NCBI GenBank assembly: GCA_947625655.1
Contig: CANQPD010000005.1
Location: 1-64,000, forward strand
DNA from: an uncultured Dysosmobacter sp.
Lineage (GTDB): Bacteria > Bacillota > Clostridia > Oscillospirales > Oscillospiraceae
Reading direction: 5' to 3'
Length of the DNA stretch: 64,000 nucleotides
Shown here: positions 26,220 through 35,219 of the stretch, in pieces
Layout: each line of letters begins with the position of its first letter
Position numbering within the stretch: the stretch's first letter is position 1
Notes under the pieces: generated by a model
Seen by the model: the letters and a program-made list of their open reading frames with translations, nothing else
What the model was told of the DNA's origin: nothing
The model's database searches: none
Program-made: the position numbers and the translations under genes

Positions 26220-27275
26220 TTACATGCTCTGGCCATCCGGGAATGAGGAAGCGCACATCTCTTCGTCAAGATACTGTGCGCGATAATCATCCAGACTCAG
26301 TCCCGTCTGCTCCATGCAGTAGTCATTCATTTTGGAGCGTAGGATTGAGCGATCCTCTTCGGTCAGGGGGTAGCGGTAGGTTTCCTCAGAACCATCTCCA
26401 CAGACCTGGATCACAGTGAGTGCGTCACACACTTCACCAACATCCAAATCAAAATCTGCATAGACATTGAGATAGTCATCATTGGCATCAGTAGCCACAT
26501 TGGTTCCGAACACAGCGTCAGGATCAAATGTGACTGGCACATAGAAATTCAACAGACTTCCGCACTCGCTCATGTCATCCTGGAAAGAAATCTCATCCAT
26601 ACAAAGCCGCCTGGATCCGGTCAGCACCATAGCCTCTGAGCTTGGTGTGAGTTCCTTTCCATCGAGTTTGTCCAGCAGTCTTTCCCACCTTTGATCTGTA
26701 GAGATGTTCTGTTTTCGGAATGCATGATAGGCTGCCACACTCACATCATGGATACGGTAGGTGTGCCAGCCGTCCATAGCATTGGCTGCGGAAAATGTAT
26801 CTCTGTCAAAGTCCATTTCGAATACTCCAGATACCTTTCCGGTATTCTGCAGCCGTTGGTCCAGGAGTTGATCGTACTCTGCCTGAGTGATTTCAATGCG
26901 GTCTTTGAGCACGGCTGCAAAGGAAGCTGGCTGAGGATTATCCTCAGCAGTGAGATATGTACGCAAGCGCTTTGCAGCGACGAGCAGTGTATCTGCTTTA
27001 GATGTTTTGAAATAAAGATCCTCTCCACCGCCGGTGATATGGTAGGCTGCCCAGGTGGTGTTGGCCATTTGTTCCGCCACCGCCTCGGCATGTTCAGCGT
27101 CAATGCGCTCCCGGATGGCTTGCTGCTCCTCGAACGGAACGCACTCAGAATATAGATCGATCAGCATCTCCTGCATTGCTTTTTCAATGTCACGCCCGTC
27201 CTGGGCAAGCCGATTCTCCAACGCTTGGTATTTGTACTCATGAAGCCAGAGCACGATCTCAACGGAGCCGCTCAT
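26220..27275 (-). CDS. Hypothetical conjugative-element protein
   Basis: A 351-residue acidic protein starting MSGSVEIVLWLHEYKYQALE. It has a helical N-terminus with YSECVPFEEQQAIRERIDAE and a mid-section GVFEMDFDRDTFSAANAMDG recalling small dense regulatory proteins of these elements. The C-terminus is YRYPLTEEDRSILRSKMNDY. There is no signal peptide or membrane helix. GGGGGTG precedes the ATG. The N-terminal part partly resembles the adjacent DUF6103 protein (a coiled segment ending in VPxxxR), suggesting related folding. Function unknown. Confidence 0.65.
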   Translation of the reverse strand: MSGSVEIVLWLHEYKYQALENRLAQDGRDIEKAMQEMLIDLYSECVPFEEQQAIRERIDAEHAEAVAEQMANTTWAAYHITGGGEDLYFKTSKADTLLVAAKRLRTYLTAEDNPQPASFAAVLKDRIEITQAEYDQLLDQRLQNTGKVSGVFEMDFDRDTFSAANAMDGWHTYRIHDVSVAAYHAFRKQNISTDQRWERLLDKLDGKELTPSSEAMVLTGSRRLCMDEISFQDDMSECGSLLNFYVPVTFDPDAVFGTNVATDANDDYLNVYADFDLDVGEVCDALTVIQVCGDGSEETYRYPLTEEDRSILRSKMNDYCMEQTGLSLDDYRAQYLDEEMCASSFPDGQSM

Positions 27276-27420
27276 TGGGACACCCCCTATTCCGCCGCTT
27301 GGCAGGCTTTTGCTTGCTGTAGGTGCTGGGTGCTGGACAACGGATATCTTTGTGGTGGCGAAGACTTAACAGCCGATTGGACGAACGAAGATCCTGGTTC
27401 AAAAAATCACACTTTTTCAT
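27259..27420 (-). CDS. Small basic ORF coupled to neighbours
   Basis: A 53-residue frame missed by the track, beginning MKKCDFLNQDLRSSNRLLSL and rich in Arg/Lys. Its ATG lies inside the last codons of the DUF6103 gene and its stop lies past the start of the next gene, the overlap pattern of translational coupling. No family recognised; it could also be chance. Confidence 0.4.
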   Translation of the reverse strand: MKKCDFLNQDLRSSNRLLSLRHHKDIRCPAPSTYSKQKPAKRRNRGCPNERLR

Positions 27421-27727
27421 TATGTCTACCTCCCATGTCATAGCCGGCCGAAACATCTTGGCCGGGATTGTTCTGGTCAATGTTGTTATCCTGTGTCTGT
27501 GCAGTGCGCCCGCCTTTTGCTGTACGCCTGGGGCGTGGGCGAACTGCAGGCTTGTTCTTACTGTCCAGATACTCCCGAGTATCCGCTGGCACATATTTTT
27601 CATAGAGCTCTTCCAGCAACCGCTGCAGTTCTTTCTCTGGTGTTCGCTTTTCCTTTGCGGACAAAAAATACCGAAGCGCATCCAATCGCTCCGGCTCCAT
27701 CGTCACTTTCAATTCAATCTTGTCCAT
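27407..27727 (-). CDS. DUF6103-type protein
   Basis: A 106-residue protein starting MDKIELKVTMEPERLDALRY, with LLEELYEKYVPADTREYLDS and a basic Pro/Arg tail. This is the short coiled layout of DUF6103 proteins that accompany mob and T4SS genes. AAGGAGG lies just before ATG 27727, so the longer frame from 27769 is rejected. The sequence suggests an RHH-like N-terminus; its molecular role is not established. Confidence 0.7.
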   Translation of the reverse strand: MDKIELKVTMEPERLDALRYFLSAKEKRTPEKELQRLLEELYEKYVPADTREYLDSKNKPAVRPRPRRTAKGGRTAQTQDNNIDQNNPGQDVSAGYDMGGRHNEKV

Positions 27728-27737
27728 TCTGACCTCC

Positions 27738-28103
27738 TTACATTGAGTAGAACTCAATCCGCAAGGCATCCTCTACCTCACCTGGTTGGAAGGTATCCGG
27801 CTTAGCAAACACTTCACCAAAGTGTTGTATCTGCTCTTGGGTAAGAGAACAAAGATCACCGGATCGAGTATCGCCAGCCAGAAAGAATGTGCCGACAATG
27901 ATGTCGTTGCCTAAGCGCCGGTTTCCTTCCAGCCCCATCAATTTGCCATCCTCATTGCAGACCAGGCAAACATCGCTCAGGGGGAGCACCTCGATGTAGC
28001 CACCCACCATTTTCTGCATAGCGTCCAAAGTGTTTGGCATGGTTACCGTTTCTGGTGACTTACCAGGTTCCACCTTCAAGACAGTAATCTCTTTTTCTTT
28101 CAT
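27738..28103 (-). CDS. DUF3846-domain protein
   Basis: A 121-residue protein with KEITVLKVEPGKSPETVTMP, MVGGYIEVLPLSDVCLVCNE and GNRRLGNDIIVGTFFLAG, the characteristic core of DUF3846 (MVGGxIE...NDxG...N). It is common on conjugative elements and phages, function unknown. AAGGAGG precedes ATG 28103. It sits between the DUF6103 gene and the M23 peptidase in the same operon. Confidence 0.82.
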   Translation of the reverse strand: MKEKEITVLKVEPGKSPETVTMPNTLDAMQKMVGGYIEVLPLSDVCLVCNEDGKLMGLEGNRRLGNDIIVGTFFLAGDTRSGDLCSLTQEQIQHFGEVFAKPDTFQPGEVEDALRIEFYSM

Positions 28104-28116
28104 CAAATCGCCTCCT

Positions 28117-29199
28117 TTAATTTGTGGGCAGGTAGGAGCGTGGATTTACACGCTGACCATTGACACGCACTTCAAAGTGTAAATGCGGACCGGTTGATCG
28201 CCCCGTGGAGCCGGACAGAGATACGGTGTCACCTGCCTCCACGGTATCTCCAACACTGACCAACAGTTTCGAATTGTGAGCATACAGTGTTACCATTCCA
28301 TTGCCGTGGTCAATCATTACATAGTAGCCATAGCCACCAGCATTGTAGGTTGCCTTTGTAACGACTCCGGGCAGAGCTGCACGAACTGGTGTGCCTGTGG
28401 GCACAGCGATGTCGATACCGGTATGACCTTTTGTCTGGCCGGTAAAGGGATCGGATCTGTATCCAAACTCTGATGTGACTCTACTTTCCCAGCTGGAACC
28501 CACAGGAGAACAAAATCCATCCGCACCGATAAACGGCACTTCGGCACCGGGTATCCAGCCCTCTGTTCCAGTAGCAGAACCGTAACGGACCAAGTTGTAG
28601 ATACTGTCTGCGTTGTTTCGTTGTTCCTCTGTAACTGTTTCTCCTAATGCCGTTTGAATGTTGGACCATATTGTGGCGGTGTCTGTGATGGGAATTGCAA
28701 CGGTGTAGGTTTCCTCCTCCGGTTCTCCTGCACTTTCGTCTTCGCTATCAGTTGAATCGAGCGGGCGGGTACGTTCCTCATAAGTGACAAAGCAATCAAC
28801 AAATTGTTGGTGCGCTCGGCTGCTCGGTGACTCCGCGCCGAAATACAGAGCATAAAAAAATGCCTTGACACGTATTGCGTCAAGACTTTCTCCATCCTCT
28901 GTCATGCTATTGATTTCCGCAATTCGCTCATCCAACAATGCAAAGCTTGCCTGCATGTCTTCGATGTAGGCTCGGTATTCTGCAGGGATATCTGCTGGTA
29001 ATGTGCCACCATAGAAACACAGGTCAAGGATGCTGCTGTTGTGATCAGCGGAACCGCCCAAGATAGAACAGAATGCAGCGATGAGGAGAATGATTGGGGA
29101 TAGAATCGCTACCAGAACCCAGCCTGCAGCCTTGCGTGTCTTCTCGTTTGAGAGGACACCAATTGCGGCTTTTGCAATGGCAGCAGCAGGAATTGCCAT
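28117..29199 (-). CDS. M23 peptidase, VirB1-like transfer hydrolase
   Basis: A 360-residue membrane-anchored protein. A transmembrane helix near residues 25-48 (AAGWVLVAILSPIILLIAAF) is followed by a linker region and a C-terminal M23 endopeptidase with GHTGIDIAVPTGTPV (H..D zinc ligands) and STGPHLHFEVRVNGQRVNPR (HLH). It opens peptidoglycan so the mating channel can be assembled. Its ATG overlaps the virB4 stop (TGATG), so the pair is translationally coupled. Confidence 0.88.
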   Translation of the reverse strand: MAIPAAAIAKAAIGVLSNEKTRKAAGWVLVAILSPIILLIAAFCSILGGSADHNSSILDLCFYGGTLPADIPAEYRAYIEDMQASFALLDERIAEINSMTEDGESLDAIRVKAFFYALYFGAESPSSRAHQQFVDCFVTYEERTRPLDSTDSEDESAGEPEEETYTVAIPITDTATIWSNIQTALGETVTEEQRNNADSIYNLVRYGSATGTEGWIPGAEVPFIGADGFCSPVGSSWESRVTSEFGYRSDPFTGQTKGHTGIDIAVPTGTPVRAALPGVVTKATYNAGGYGYYVMIDHGNGMVTLYAHNSKLLVSVGDTVEAGDTVSLSGSTGRSTGPHLHFEVRVNGQRVNPRSYLPTN

Positions 29200-31043
29200 C
29201 AGCGACCACCTGCCGATCCAAAGAGCTGCTCCTTATGGGAAGGCGCATGGACCGCCAGCAAATGTCTGTCTGTCCCGCATTTGTAGAGGCAGACGCCTCT
29301 CTGGGGGTAACGAATCAGTTCGTACTCCGCTTCCTCCAACTGAAGGTTTTCCATGTAGAACTTTTTATCGATGGCACCTGCATTAAAAACAAATTGATGG
29401 GTAGGGATTGCAAAAAGGGGGCGAGTCAACTCCCGGACGCCCGGCTGGTCAAAGTCTTCCAGGTTTTGACTGGCGAGAAATAGGGACGATTCTTTCTTTC
29501 TTACTCGTTTCAGGCAGTTTCGAATGTAGGTGACAGCTACTGGATTGGTGAGCCACAAGTACAGCTCATCAATCGCTGCCACTGTATTTCCGGCGCTGAG
29601 GAGCTGATCAGACATATATGAGAGCACACTAAACAGCAAGGTGTCCCGAAGGTTTTGCGCGACGCTGTCCAAGCCTTTGACACAGAACACAAGGAAACGC
29701 GCAGACGAGATATTCGTATGTCCGTTAAAGAATCGTGCATCCGCACCTTTGCACATAGAGTGGAGGCCCAGCAGCAGATCCCGAAGCATTTCGGGAGGAT
29801 AGAGTTTCAGAGCTTCCTCGTCTTCATAGTTCTGGTAGGCATCCTCAATGGTGTCATAGAGGTCTGATAAGATAGGATAATCGGTAGGAAGCATACGTGA
29901 GAAGTCCGTCTTATCATTGATGCCCCATTTGCGGTAGAGCCGTTCTATCATCAGCTCCAAAGTGTCAATGTGGGGGACATCGAAGTCCTTATAGACACGG
30001 AAGATGTCACGAAGGAATGAGATGTGCTGGGCCAAGAGAGTACCGTGGAAGGCAGGAGGCGCGTCTGGATCATCAGGCTCACTACCATCATCCCACCGGC
30101 GCGGCTCCAATAAATTGATGCGATGTCTGCCGTCCATGAAGTCCAGAAAGCAACCTCCCAGATTTCTGCAGAGATCCTCCATTTCATGCTCCGAGTCCAG
30201 AGAGATGGCACACTTACCTGCCTCCAAGACATTGCACAGTAGGAGCCGGAGCAGATATGTTTTTCCTTGACCGCTGTTGCCAAGTATCAAGGCGCTGGCA
30301 TTGGTTTTGTCGTCGGCTCGTCGGTCCAGATCCACGATAACATTGGAGCCATATTTGTCCCGGCCCACATAAAAGCCCATCGGATCCGTCTTTCCCGAAT
30401 AGCTGATTGGGTACAGATTGGCCACGCTGGATGCAGGCAGCACACGTTCAGTAAAGGAGCCAAACGCATTTTGACCAGCAGGATTGGAGGAAAGAAATCC
30501 GTCTCTCTGACGTAAGAGTAGAGGATCTGTTCCCAATTTGGAGCGGATGAGAATTGCGTTGACCTCATCGCGCAGGGAGCGGAGCTCTTCCATGGTCGGA
30601 GCGGTGAACTCCAAAAAACAGGAACAATGGATGAGGGGTTCGGTTTGCCGTCGAGTTGTTTTGATCAGGGTTTCGACATCCTGGATTTTTTCCTCTGCAG
30701 TCACGCTTTGCTTGATGTTACTGAAATTACTGCGCTCCATTCGGTTCTTGTTGGTGGCTGCATGAATAATAGCATCCTCCTCAGCTGTGGTAACTCGCCT
30801 GGCGGAAAGGCGCAGGGTGACACCAGCCATTTCGCCAAGTCTACGGAGTAGAGCCAGTTCCTCTGTTGTGGGGGGATAACTTCGAAGTGCAACAACACTG
30901 CGATATGTACCACCCAGAATGAAATGGTCCGTATTGAACTTAACTGCAGCCGGTGCGATCAGATCCAGGAACTCCTTGGGCCGGGATACTACGGGTTGTT
31001 TCGAGGGTGTGTTTTTCTTCTTCTGTTTTTTCTTCTTAGCCAT
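29199..31043 (-). CDS. VirB4-family conjugation ATPase
   Basis: A 614-residue T4SS ATPase. A basic N-terminus (MAKKKKQKKKNT) precedes a CagE/VirB4-like domain, then Walker A ILGNSGQGKTY, the acidic SLDSEHEMEDL and Walker B-like AAIDELYLWL with SQNLEDFDQPGV. It powers assembly of the mating channel and pilus-like surface structures at the membrane. The first gene-internal part of typical VirB4 proteins is separate here (31036 gene), so the ATPase may work as a two-protein unit. It overlaps that gene by 8 nt. Confidence 0.92.
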   Translation of the reverse strand: MAKKKKQKKKNTPSKQPVVSRPKEFLDLIAPAAVKFNTDHFILGGTYRSVVALRSYPPTTEELALLRRLGEMAGVTLRLSARRVTTAEEDAIIHAATNKNRMERSNFSNIKQSVTAEEKIQDVETLIKTTRRQTEPLIHCSCFLEFTAPTMEELRSLRDEVNAILIRSKLGTDPLLLRQRDGFLSSNPAGQNAFGSFTERVLPASSVANLYPISYSGKTDPMGFYVGRDKYGSNVIVDLDRRADDKTNASALILGNSGQGKTYLLRLLLCNVLEAGKCAISLDSEHEMEDLCRNLGGCFLDFMDGRHRINLLEPRRWDDGSEPDDPDAPPAFHGTLLAQHISFLRDIFRVYKDFDVPHIDTLELMIERLYRKWGINDKTDFSRMLPTDYPILSDLYDTIEDAYQNYEDEEALKLYPPEMLRDLLLGLHSMCKGADARFFNGHTNISSARFLVFCVKGLDSVAQNLRDTLLFSVLSYMSDQLLSAGNTVAAIDELYLWLTNPVAVTYIRNCLKRVRKKESSLFLASQNLEDFDQPGVRELTRPLFAIPTHQFVFNAGAIDKKFYMENLQLEEAEYELIRYPQRGVCLYKCGTDRHLLAVHAPSHKEQLFGSAGGR

Positions 31044-31620
31044 TTCCGATCACCGCCTTTTCTCCATCCACATCTTGAAAGAAGTCTGTGGTTATATCGT
31101 GCTGGTAATAAACGGCCAGCAAGCGTTTTACATCTTGCTCATCGGCTAGGCGGACGTGCAGGCCATGATCACAGATACCTTTCTCCAATTGGCGCAAGGT
31201 GCCTTCGCTCATGTCCGACTTCAGATCCCGCCGCAGAATCAAAACAAATTCTCGAGCAGAAGCGGAAGATGACAGGATTTCATCCAGATGACGCATATCC
31301 TCAATCAGCAGTTTCCGAATGGCAGGGGTCGTTTCCTCTTCCAGTCTCTTCTGATAAAATTCTTTGTTTCGTTGGAAGGATTCCCTGGAATCGACAACCA
31401 AGAGCTCCACAGCGGGCTCTGCCCGCAGGAGGTTGGCAAGCGCCGTTACCCTGGCACGGATTCCCTCGGATGATAGAACGGAAAGGTTATCGGGTCGGAT
31501 GAGAAAAAAGACCAACTCCGAATTGGAAGTCGTAATTCCATGTGATGCAATACCCTGCATACCCATGAGCTGTCGTGTGGACTGGTGTTGCCGAAGAGCC
31601 AATTTTTCTTTGCGAGTCAT
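31036..31620 (-). CDS. VirB4 N-terminal-like partner protein
   Basis: A 194-residue protein with FFLIRPDNLSVLSSEGIRAR, ELLVVDSRESFQRNKEFYQK and ADEQDVKRLLAVYYQHD, segments that in other elements form the first domain of VirB4/TraE. It lacks nucleotide-binding motifs. Its position between prgI-like and virB4 genes with overlapping stops and starts supports a structural role in the same complex. The split-VirB4 reading is my inference. Confidence 0.65.
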   Translation of the reverse strand: MTRKEKLALRQHQSTRQLMGMQGIASHGITTSNSELVFFLIRPDNLSVLSSEGIRARVTALANLLRAEPAVELLVVDSRESFQRNKEFYQKRLEEETTPAIRKLLIEDMRHLDEILSSSASAREFVLILRRDLKSDMSEGTLRQLEKGICDHGLHVRLADEQDVKRLLAVYYQHDITTDFFQDVDGEKAVIGNG

Positions 31621-31880
31621 GGGTCAAGCCTCCATTCGTAGTATTGCTGCTGCAGGATTAGGAAACAGGCGGCCCTCCGTAAAAAGTCCAAGATGCTGGA
31701 GCCGTCCACCCGAATAGTTAGGAAGGAGAATAGGACGGTAATCACGAGTGGTATCATCCCGGCCCCCTGACTCAAAGCCAGAACAGAGAGGAGAAAACCA
31801 ACGCCGATAATACCAATATCCCGCAGTTCCCAAAGCCATAGCATTGGTTTTGCTTTCAGGTTTTCAGGATAGATAAACAC
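31617..31880 (-). CDS. PrgI/VirB3-like membrane protein
   Basis: An 87-residue protein with two close transmembrane helices (LRDIGIIGVGFLLSVLALSQ and PLVITVLFSFLTIRV) and the closing LQQQYYEWR that typifies PrgI-like proteins. These occupy the VirB3 position beside VirB4 in Gram-positive conjugation systems. It overlaps the next gene by 4 nt. Confidence 0.8.
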   Translation of the reverse strand: MFIYPENLKAKPMLWLWELRDIGIIGVGFLLSVLALSQGAGMIPLVITVLFSFLTIRVDGSSILDFLRRAACFLILQQQYYEWRLDP

Positions 31881-31957
31881 ATCTTCACCTCCTAGATGTC
31901 ATTTCGGTCTGAAGAAAACAAAACCCTGCCAATTTCCGGCAGGGCATTGTTGAGCAT

Positions 31958-32260
31958 TTATTCCAACTCATCTGCAAGGGCTCGTTGGATGCAGTCCAAG
32001 AAGAATGCGTTCTGCTTGATGTGATTCTTTTCCAGATACGCCTTGAACTGTTCGAACAGGTCTGCCGGAACTTGGAAGGCCACCGTTCTTTTGTTGTCTG
32101 CCATACTTGCATTTCCTCCTTTTTCGTACTCATAGAATTGTGTGATCAACCAAGCCATATACTGGCCAAGGGTTTTGCCGGATGCTTCCTGATGTTCCCG
32201 TACCTTTGCGTGCAGATCTGATGGGATTGGCGCACAGAGATTCTTAATATCTTCCGCCAT
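31958..32260 (-). CDS. Double ribbon-helix-helix-like protein
   Basis: A 100-residue protein with two similar halves: NLCAPIPSDLHAKVREHQEA...LGQYMAWLITQFYEYE and RTVAFQVPADLFEQFKAYLE...QNAFFLDCIQRAL. Each is a beta strand plus two helices, as in RHH DNA-binding proteins. GGAGGTCAGGTT precedes ATG 32260, so the longer frame from 32323 is not used. It probably regulates the transfer genes or binds element DNA; target unknown. Confidence 0.7.
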   Translation of the reverse strand: MAEDIKNLCAPIPSDLHAKVREHQEASGKTLGQYMAWLITQFYEYEKGGNASMADNKRTVAFQVPADLFEQFKAYLEKNHIKQNAFFLDCIQRALADELE

Positions 32261-32335
32261 AACCTGACCTCCTTCTTCTGTAATTGCAAAGCAAGCATAC
32301 CCAAAAGCAAGGTAAAAAGCCATTCACAAAAGGAA

Positions 32336-33970
32336 CTAAAAGTAACCTTGAAAGCCAAGCATAAGGCACATAGCGATGCGCTGGATCAGGTATTGCACAC
32401 ATGGAATTGCAACGCTGTTGCCCAAAGCCTTATATCGATTGGAGTCCGACACATTTGGCATATTTGTCCAACCATCCGGGTACCCTTGTAGCCGTTCACA
32501 TTCCATTGGTGTGAGTCTGCGAATGAGGTATACCATTCCCATCTTTTCAGGTAACTGTTGATAAATTAGATCTGTAGCATCCTTGTACTGGCGCGCACTT
32601 TGGGTCCCTACAACTGTATCGCTCTGAAATAGATCGACACGCTGCCGGCGAAACACTGCATGATGATCTGTTGCGGTCAAAGTATAGGATAGATTCGGCT
32701 GATATCCAATTCCGTTCCCACCATTATGTGGCTGCCGGTCAATTGCATTTCCTGTAATACAATAGGTTTCCTCTGGTGCTGCAACCAAAGGCAAATTGTT
32801 TCCACCAGTTCCAGCCCTTGCAGAGAGAGTAGGTGACACAGCATGTGGACCAGTATAGCGGGCATCAATTCCGTGGTTCTCGTATAGGGCCGGTTCTTGG
32901 GGCGAATCAACTACCAAAGGATGATTCAGTAAGCTTGCGGATAAAGTTGGTGAACATTCGACTGGCCCACGGTATCTGGTGTCCTGACCGTGGGCATCAA
33001 GAACCAAAGGTTCATGTCCGTGTGTCTGAGCGCGGAGCGTTCCTGTCATCTCTTTGGTTACATCCATTACACGGCCGCCCTGATCATTCAGGCAGAAAAC
33101 AGTCGGCATACAATTTCCGCTGGCACTACCTTTGAGAGTAGGAGCGATTTCTTCATCGTAGCCAATGCTACCGGCAGTTGCACCAGCCCCTGCGGAGAAT
33201 CCTGCGGCAAAAATGCATGGGTATCCCTGACCCGCTTGACCTCCACCAGTGCTTAAAGTGGTGTGTTTTTCTTCTGTAATAAAGCAATCGCCGCTTCCTT
33301 TTGTTATTAGACCCGATACATGAAGGCTTTCCGGGGGCAATAGGGCGAGGTCGCCGTCTATGCCGCAAGTAAATCTGGCCTCATCCTGCTGGTTATTCAC
33401 AAAAGGAGTTGGATCCAGAACACCATTTCGTCCTGTGGACATACCGCAGTTGGTTCCAAGTGTGGCAGACACGTCGCCCGTTAAATCACCGTTATAACCA
33501 TCGACCCCAGTAATTTCTCCGTGCAGATTAGTGTCCTCCGGTTTTTGTATCCCAGCCTGAACCCTCAGTGCTGCCGCAAGTGCTGTCGGAAGATCTTTCC
33601 CCCTCTCCTCCGCTCGCCGCAGGATACCCATGCAAGCTGTCGGGGATAAATAATATTTGGATGGGACTGTATCCTGCAAAATCTGTGATAAGGAAGATTC
33701 GACGACGGCGCTGGGGCACTCCGAGGTATTGAGCGTCCCAAGTGACCCAAGCCACACAGGATCGTACTCCCAGCACGGCCCCAGCATATTCCCAGCGCCC
33801 GGTCTCAGGTCTAATAACATGAAGGTATGGTTCTTCAACTTGGAGGAACGATTGGAGGACGATTTTGAAGTCTTCTCCGTTTGCGCTGGAGAATGCTCCT
33901 GGGACATTTTCCCACACTCCATATCTTGGCCGAACAAGGATATCTGGCCGTCCTCTTTGCTTATCTGCAT
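32336..33970 (-). CDS. C5-cytosine methyltransferase, second part (motifs IX-X), overlapping frame
   Basis: A 544-residue product whose C-terminus carries C5-methyltransferase motif IX (RRLTPMECERLQGYPDGWT) and motif X (NRYKALGNSVAIPC), absent from the upstream gene. The long middle is Gly/Thr-rich with repeated elements (SPTLSA, GTLRAQTHGHEPLVLD, APTLKGSASGN), as in the variable region of phage-type enzymes. The N-terminal 150 residues, including LDLRPGAGNMLGPCWEYDPV and SPTACMGILRRAEERGKDLP, are read in another frame over the last 443 nt of the first gene. An AAGGAG 8 nt before ATG 33970 supports independent translation, so the enzyme is probably two-chain. Confidence 0.78.
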   Translation of the reverse strand: MQISKEDGQISLFGQDMECGKMSQEHSPAQTEKTSKSSSNRSSKLKNHTFMLLDLRPGAGNMLGPCWEYDPVWLGSLGTLNTSECPSAVVESSLSQILQDTVPSKYYLSPTACMGILRRAEERGKDLPTALAAALRVQAGIQKPEDTNLHGEITGVDGYNGDLTGDVSATLGTNCGMSTGRNGVLDPTPFVNNQQDEARFTCGIDGDLALLPPESLHVSGLITKGSGDCFITEEKHTTLSTGGGQAGQGYPCIFAAGFSAGAGATAGSIGYDEEIAPTLKGSASGNCMPTVFCLNDQGGRVMDVTKEMTGTLRAQTHGHEPLVLDAHGQDTRYRGPVECSPTLSASLLNHPLVVDSPQEPALYENHGIDARYTGPHAVSPTLSARAGTGGNNLPLVAAPEETYCITGNAIDRQPHNGGNGIGYQPNLSYTLTATDHHAVFRRQRVDLFQSDTVVGTQSARQYKDATDLIYQQLPEKMGMVYLIRRLTPMECERLQGYPDGWTNMPNVSDSNRYKALGNSVAIPCVQYLIQRIAMCLMLGFQGYF

Positions 33971-34301
33971 ATCTCATCTCCTTAATGATGCGGATCTGTT
34001 CCAAAAATAGGCCGGAGCGTTCACCGGCTAACCCGGCACGCGCTCCGGCCACGGAAAGATCCTGACACGGAGAGCCACCGCAGATGATATCCACCGGCGG
34101 TAACTCTGCTCCATCTAATTGTGTGATGTCTCCGACATGAACCATGTTGGGAAATCTTTTTTGTGTTACTGAGATTGGAAACGCCTCAATTTCGCTGGCC
34201 CACAGCGGTTCTATACCACTGCGAACAGCAGCCAAAGGGAATCCACCAATTCCATCAAAGAGGCTGCCCATCGTCAGGACACGGCCTGTGGGTGCTATCA
34301 T
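33528..34301 (-). CDS. C5-cytosine methyltransferase, first part (motifs I-VIII)
   Basis: A 257-residue product with motif I (GSLFDGIGGFPLA), the catalytic PC motif IV (GGSPCQDLSVAG), motif VI (VWENVPGAFS) and motif VIII (PQRRRRIFLI). Motifs IX and X are missing and are supplied by the overlapping gene, a two-polypeptide organisation known for M.AquI. ATG 34301 overlaps the VirB6-like stop by 4 nt, giving coupled translation; the longer frame to 34550 runs over that gene. It modifies cytosine to protect the element from restriction, or acts as an orphan regulator. Confidence 0.82.
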   Translation of the reverse strand: MIAPTGRVLTMGSLFDGIGGFPLAAVRSGIEPLWASEIEAFPISVTQKRFPNMVHVGDITQLDGAELPPVDIICGGSPCQDLSVAGARAGLAGERSGLFLEQIRIIKEMRYADKQRGRPDILVRPRYGVWENVPGAFSSANGEDFKIVLQSFLQVEEPYLHVIRPETGRWEYAGAVLGVRSCVAWVTWDAQYLGVPQRRRRIFLITDFAGYSPIQILFIPDSLHGYPAASGGEGERSSDSTCGSTEGSGWDTKTGGH

Positions 34302-35188
34302 TTTGTTGCCGCCTGTACAAGCGTACGGGTGGTGTTGACAGCTGCTTGAGCTGTGTACACCGCAGACATGATGTTGGCTCTGGTGGTGGTGTCCAGACCA
34401 AATGTTCCTGCAATCCTGGGCACTTCGCCAGCAGAAAGCATCAGACCTAATCCCAGCAGAGCATGCTCGCTGAATACCATTAGCCCTGCCACCAATATGG
34501 TGGCCTGCAGGAAAGCGGTAAGGCATAAGCCAATCACTTGCTTCATCCACTGGGTAAAACCATCGGTGTATCCTCTAGGGATTGAAAACATATAGAGGCT
34601 TCCGACCGCAATCTGAATGAGGAGGATTCCGCCTCTTTTTAGATTTGCGAAAAACACCTTGATCACAGCATAGGCCATCAAAATTATGCAGAAGATCAGC
34701 ATGAGTGGGTTGGTGCCAATTCCCCAGTGGCCAGCAGCCGCGATCTCCGTTAAGGAAGTAGACTCCATGTTTTCCAAAATTGCCGCGCCAAGATCTCCAA
34801 TGCCTGAACCGGCTCCGGTGATACCTTGTGCAAAGGTCCCTTGCAGCGCAACGGATAACGAATATAGGCGAACTGGAACAACGGTAAACAGGTTCACTGC
34901 CAGAAAACCCTTAATGGCATTTAATGCAGCCTGTTGGATATTGCCACGGCCAGAAATATATTCTATTCCGCACTCAAAACCAGAAACGACCAGACTGACG
35001 CCATACAGAGCCCAACCGAGTTGGGAGAAGAATAGGACAACAGCTTGCACCCATTCCAATTCAAAAAGTTCCGCACCCATATTGCCCATCTGGGCAAAAA
35101 ATGCGCCGAGAAAGCCAACGACCTGACTGTAAAACCAATCCATAAGAGCATCCATAATGGGATTGGCTACAAAATCCCAAATAAACAT
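34298..35188 (-). CDS. VirB6/TrbL-like polytopic membrane protein
   Basis: A 296-residue protein with five or six membrane helices (ALNAIKGFLAVNLFTVVPVR, PLMLIFCIILMAYAVIKVFF, GLCLTAFLQATILVAGLMVF) and a Gly-rich loop (GITGAGSGIGDLG). It belongs to the DUF6045/VirB6-like channel proteins of Gram-positive elements. It forms the inner-membrane part of the mating channel. It lies between the pilin-like gene and the methyltransferase pair, with a 4-nt overlap to the latter. Confidence 0.85.
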   Translation of the reverse strand: MFIWDFVANPIMDALMDWFYSQVVGFLGAFFAQMGNMGAELFELEWVQAVVLFFSQLGWALYGVSLVVSGFECGIEYISGRGNIQQAALNAIKGFLAVNLFTVVPVRLYSLSVALQGTFAQGITGAGSGIGDLGAAILENMESTSLTEIAAAGHWGIGTNPLMLIFCIILMAYAVIKVFFANLKRGGILLIQIAVGSLYMFSIPRGYTDGFTQWMKQVIGLCLTAFLQATILVAGLMVFSEHALLGLGLMLSAGEVPRIAGTFGLDTTTRANIMSAVYTAQAAVNTTRTLVQAATK

Positions 35189-35219
35189 TAGGCACTAACA
35201 CCTCCTCTCTAAAAGGTAA

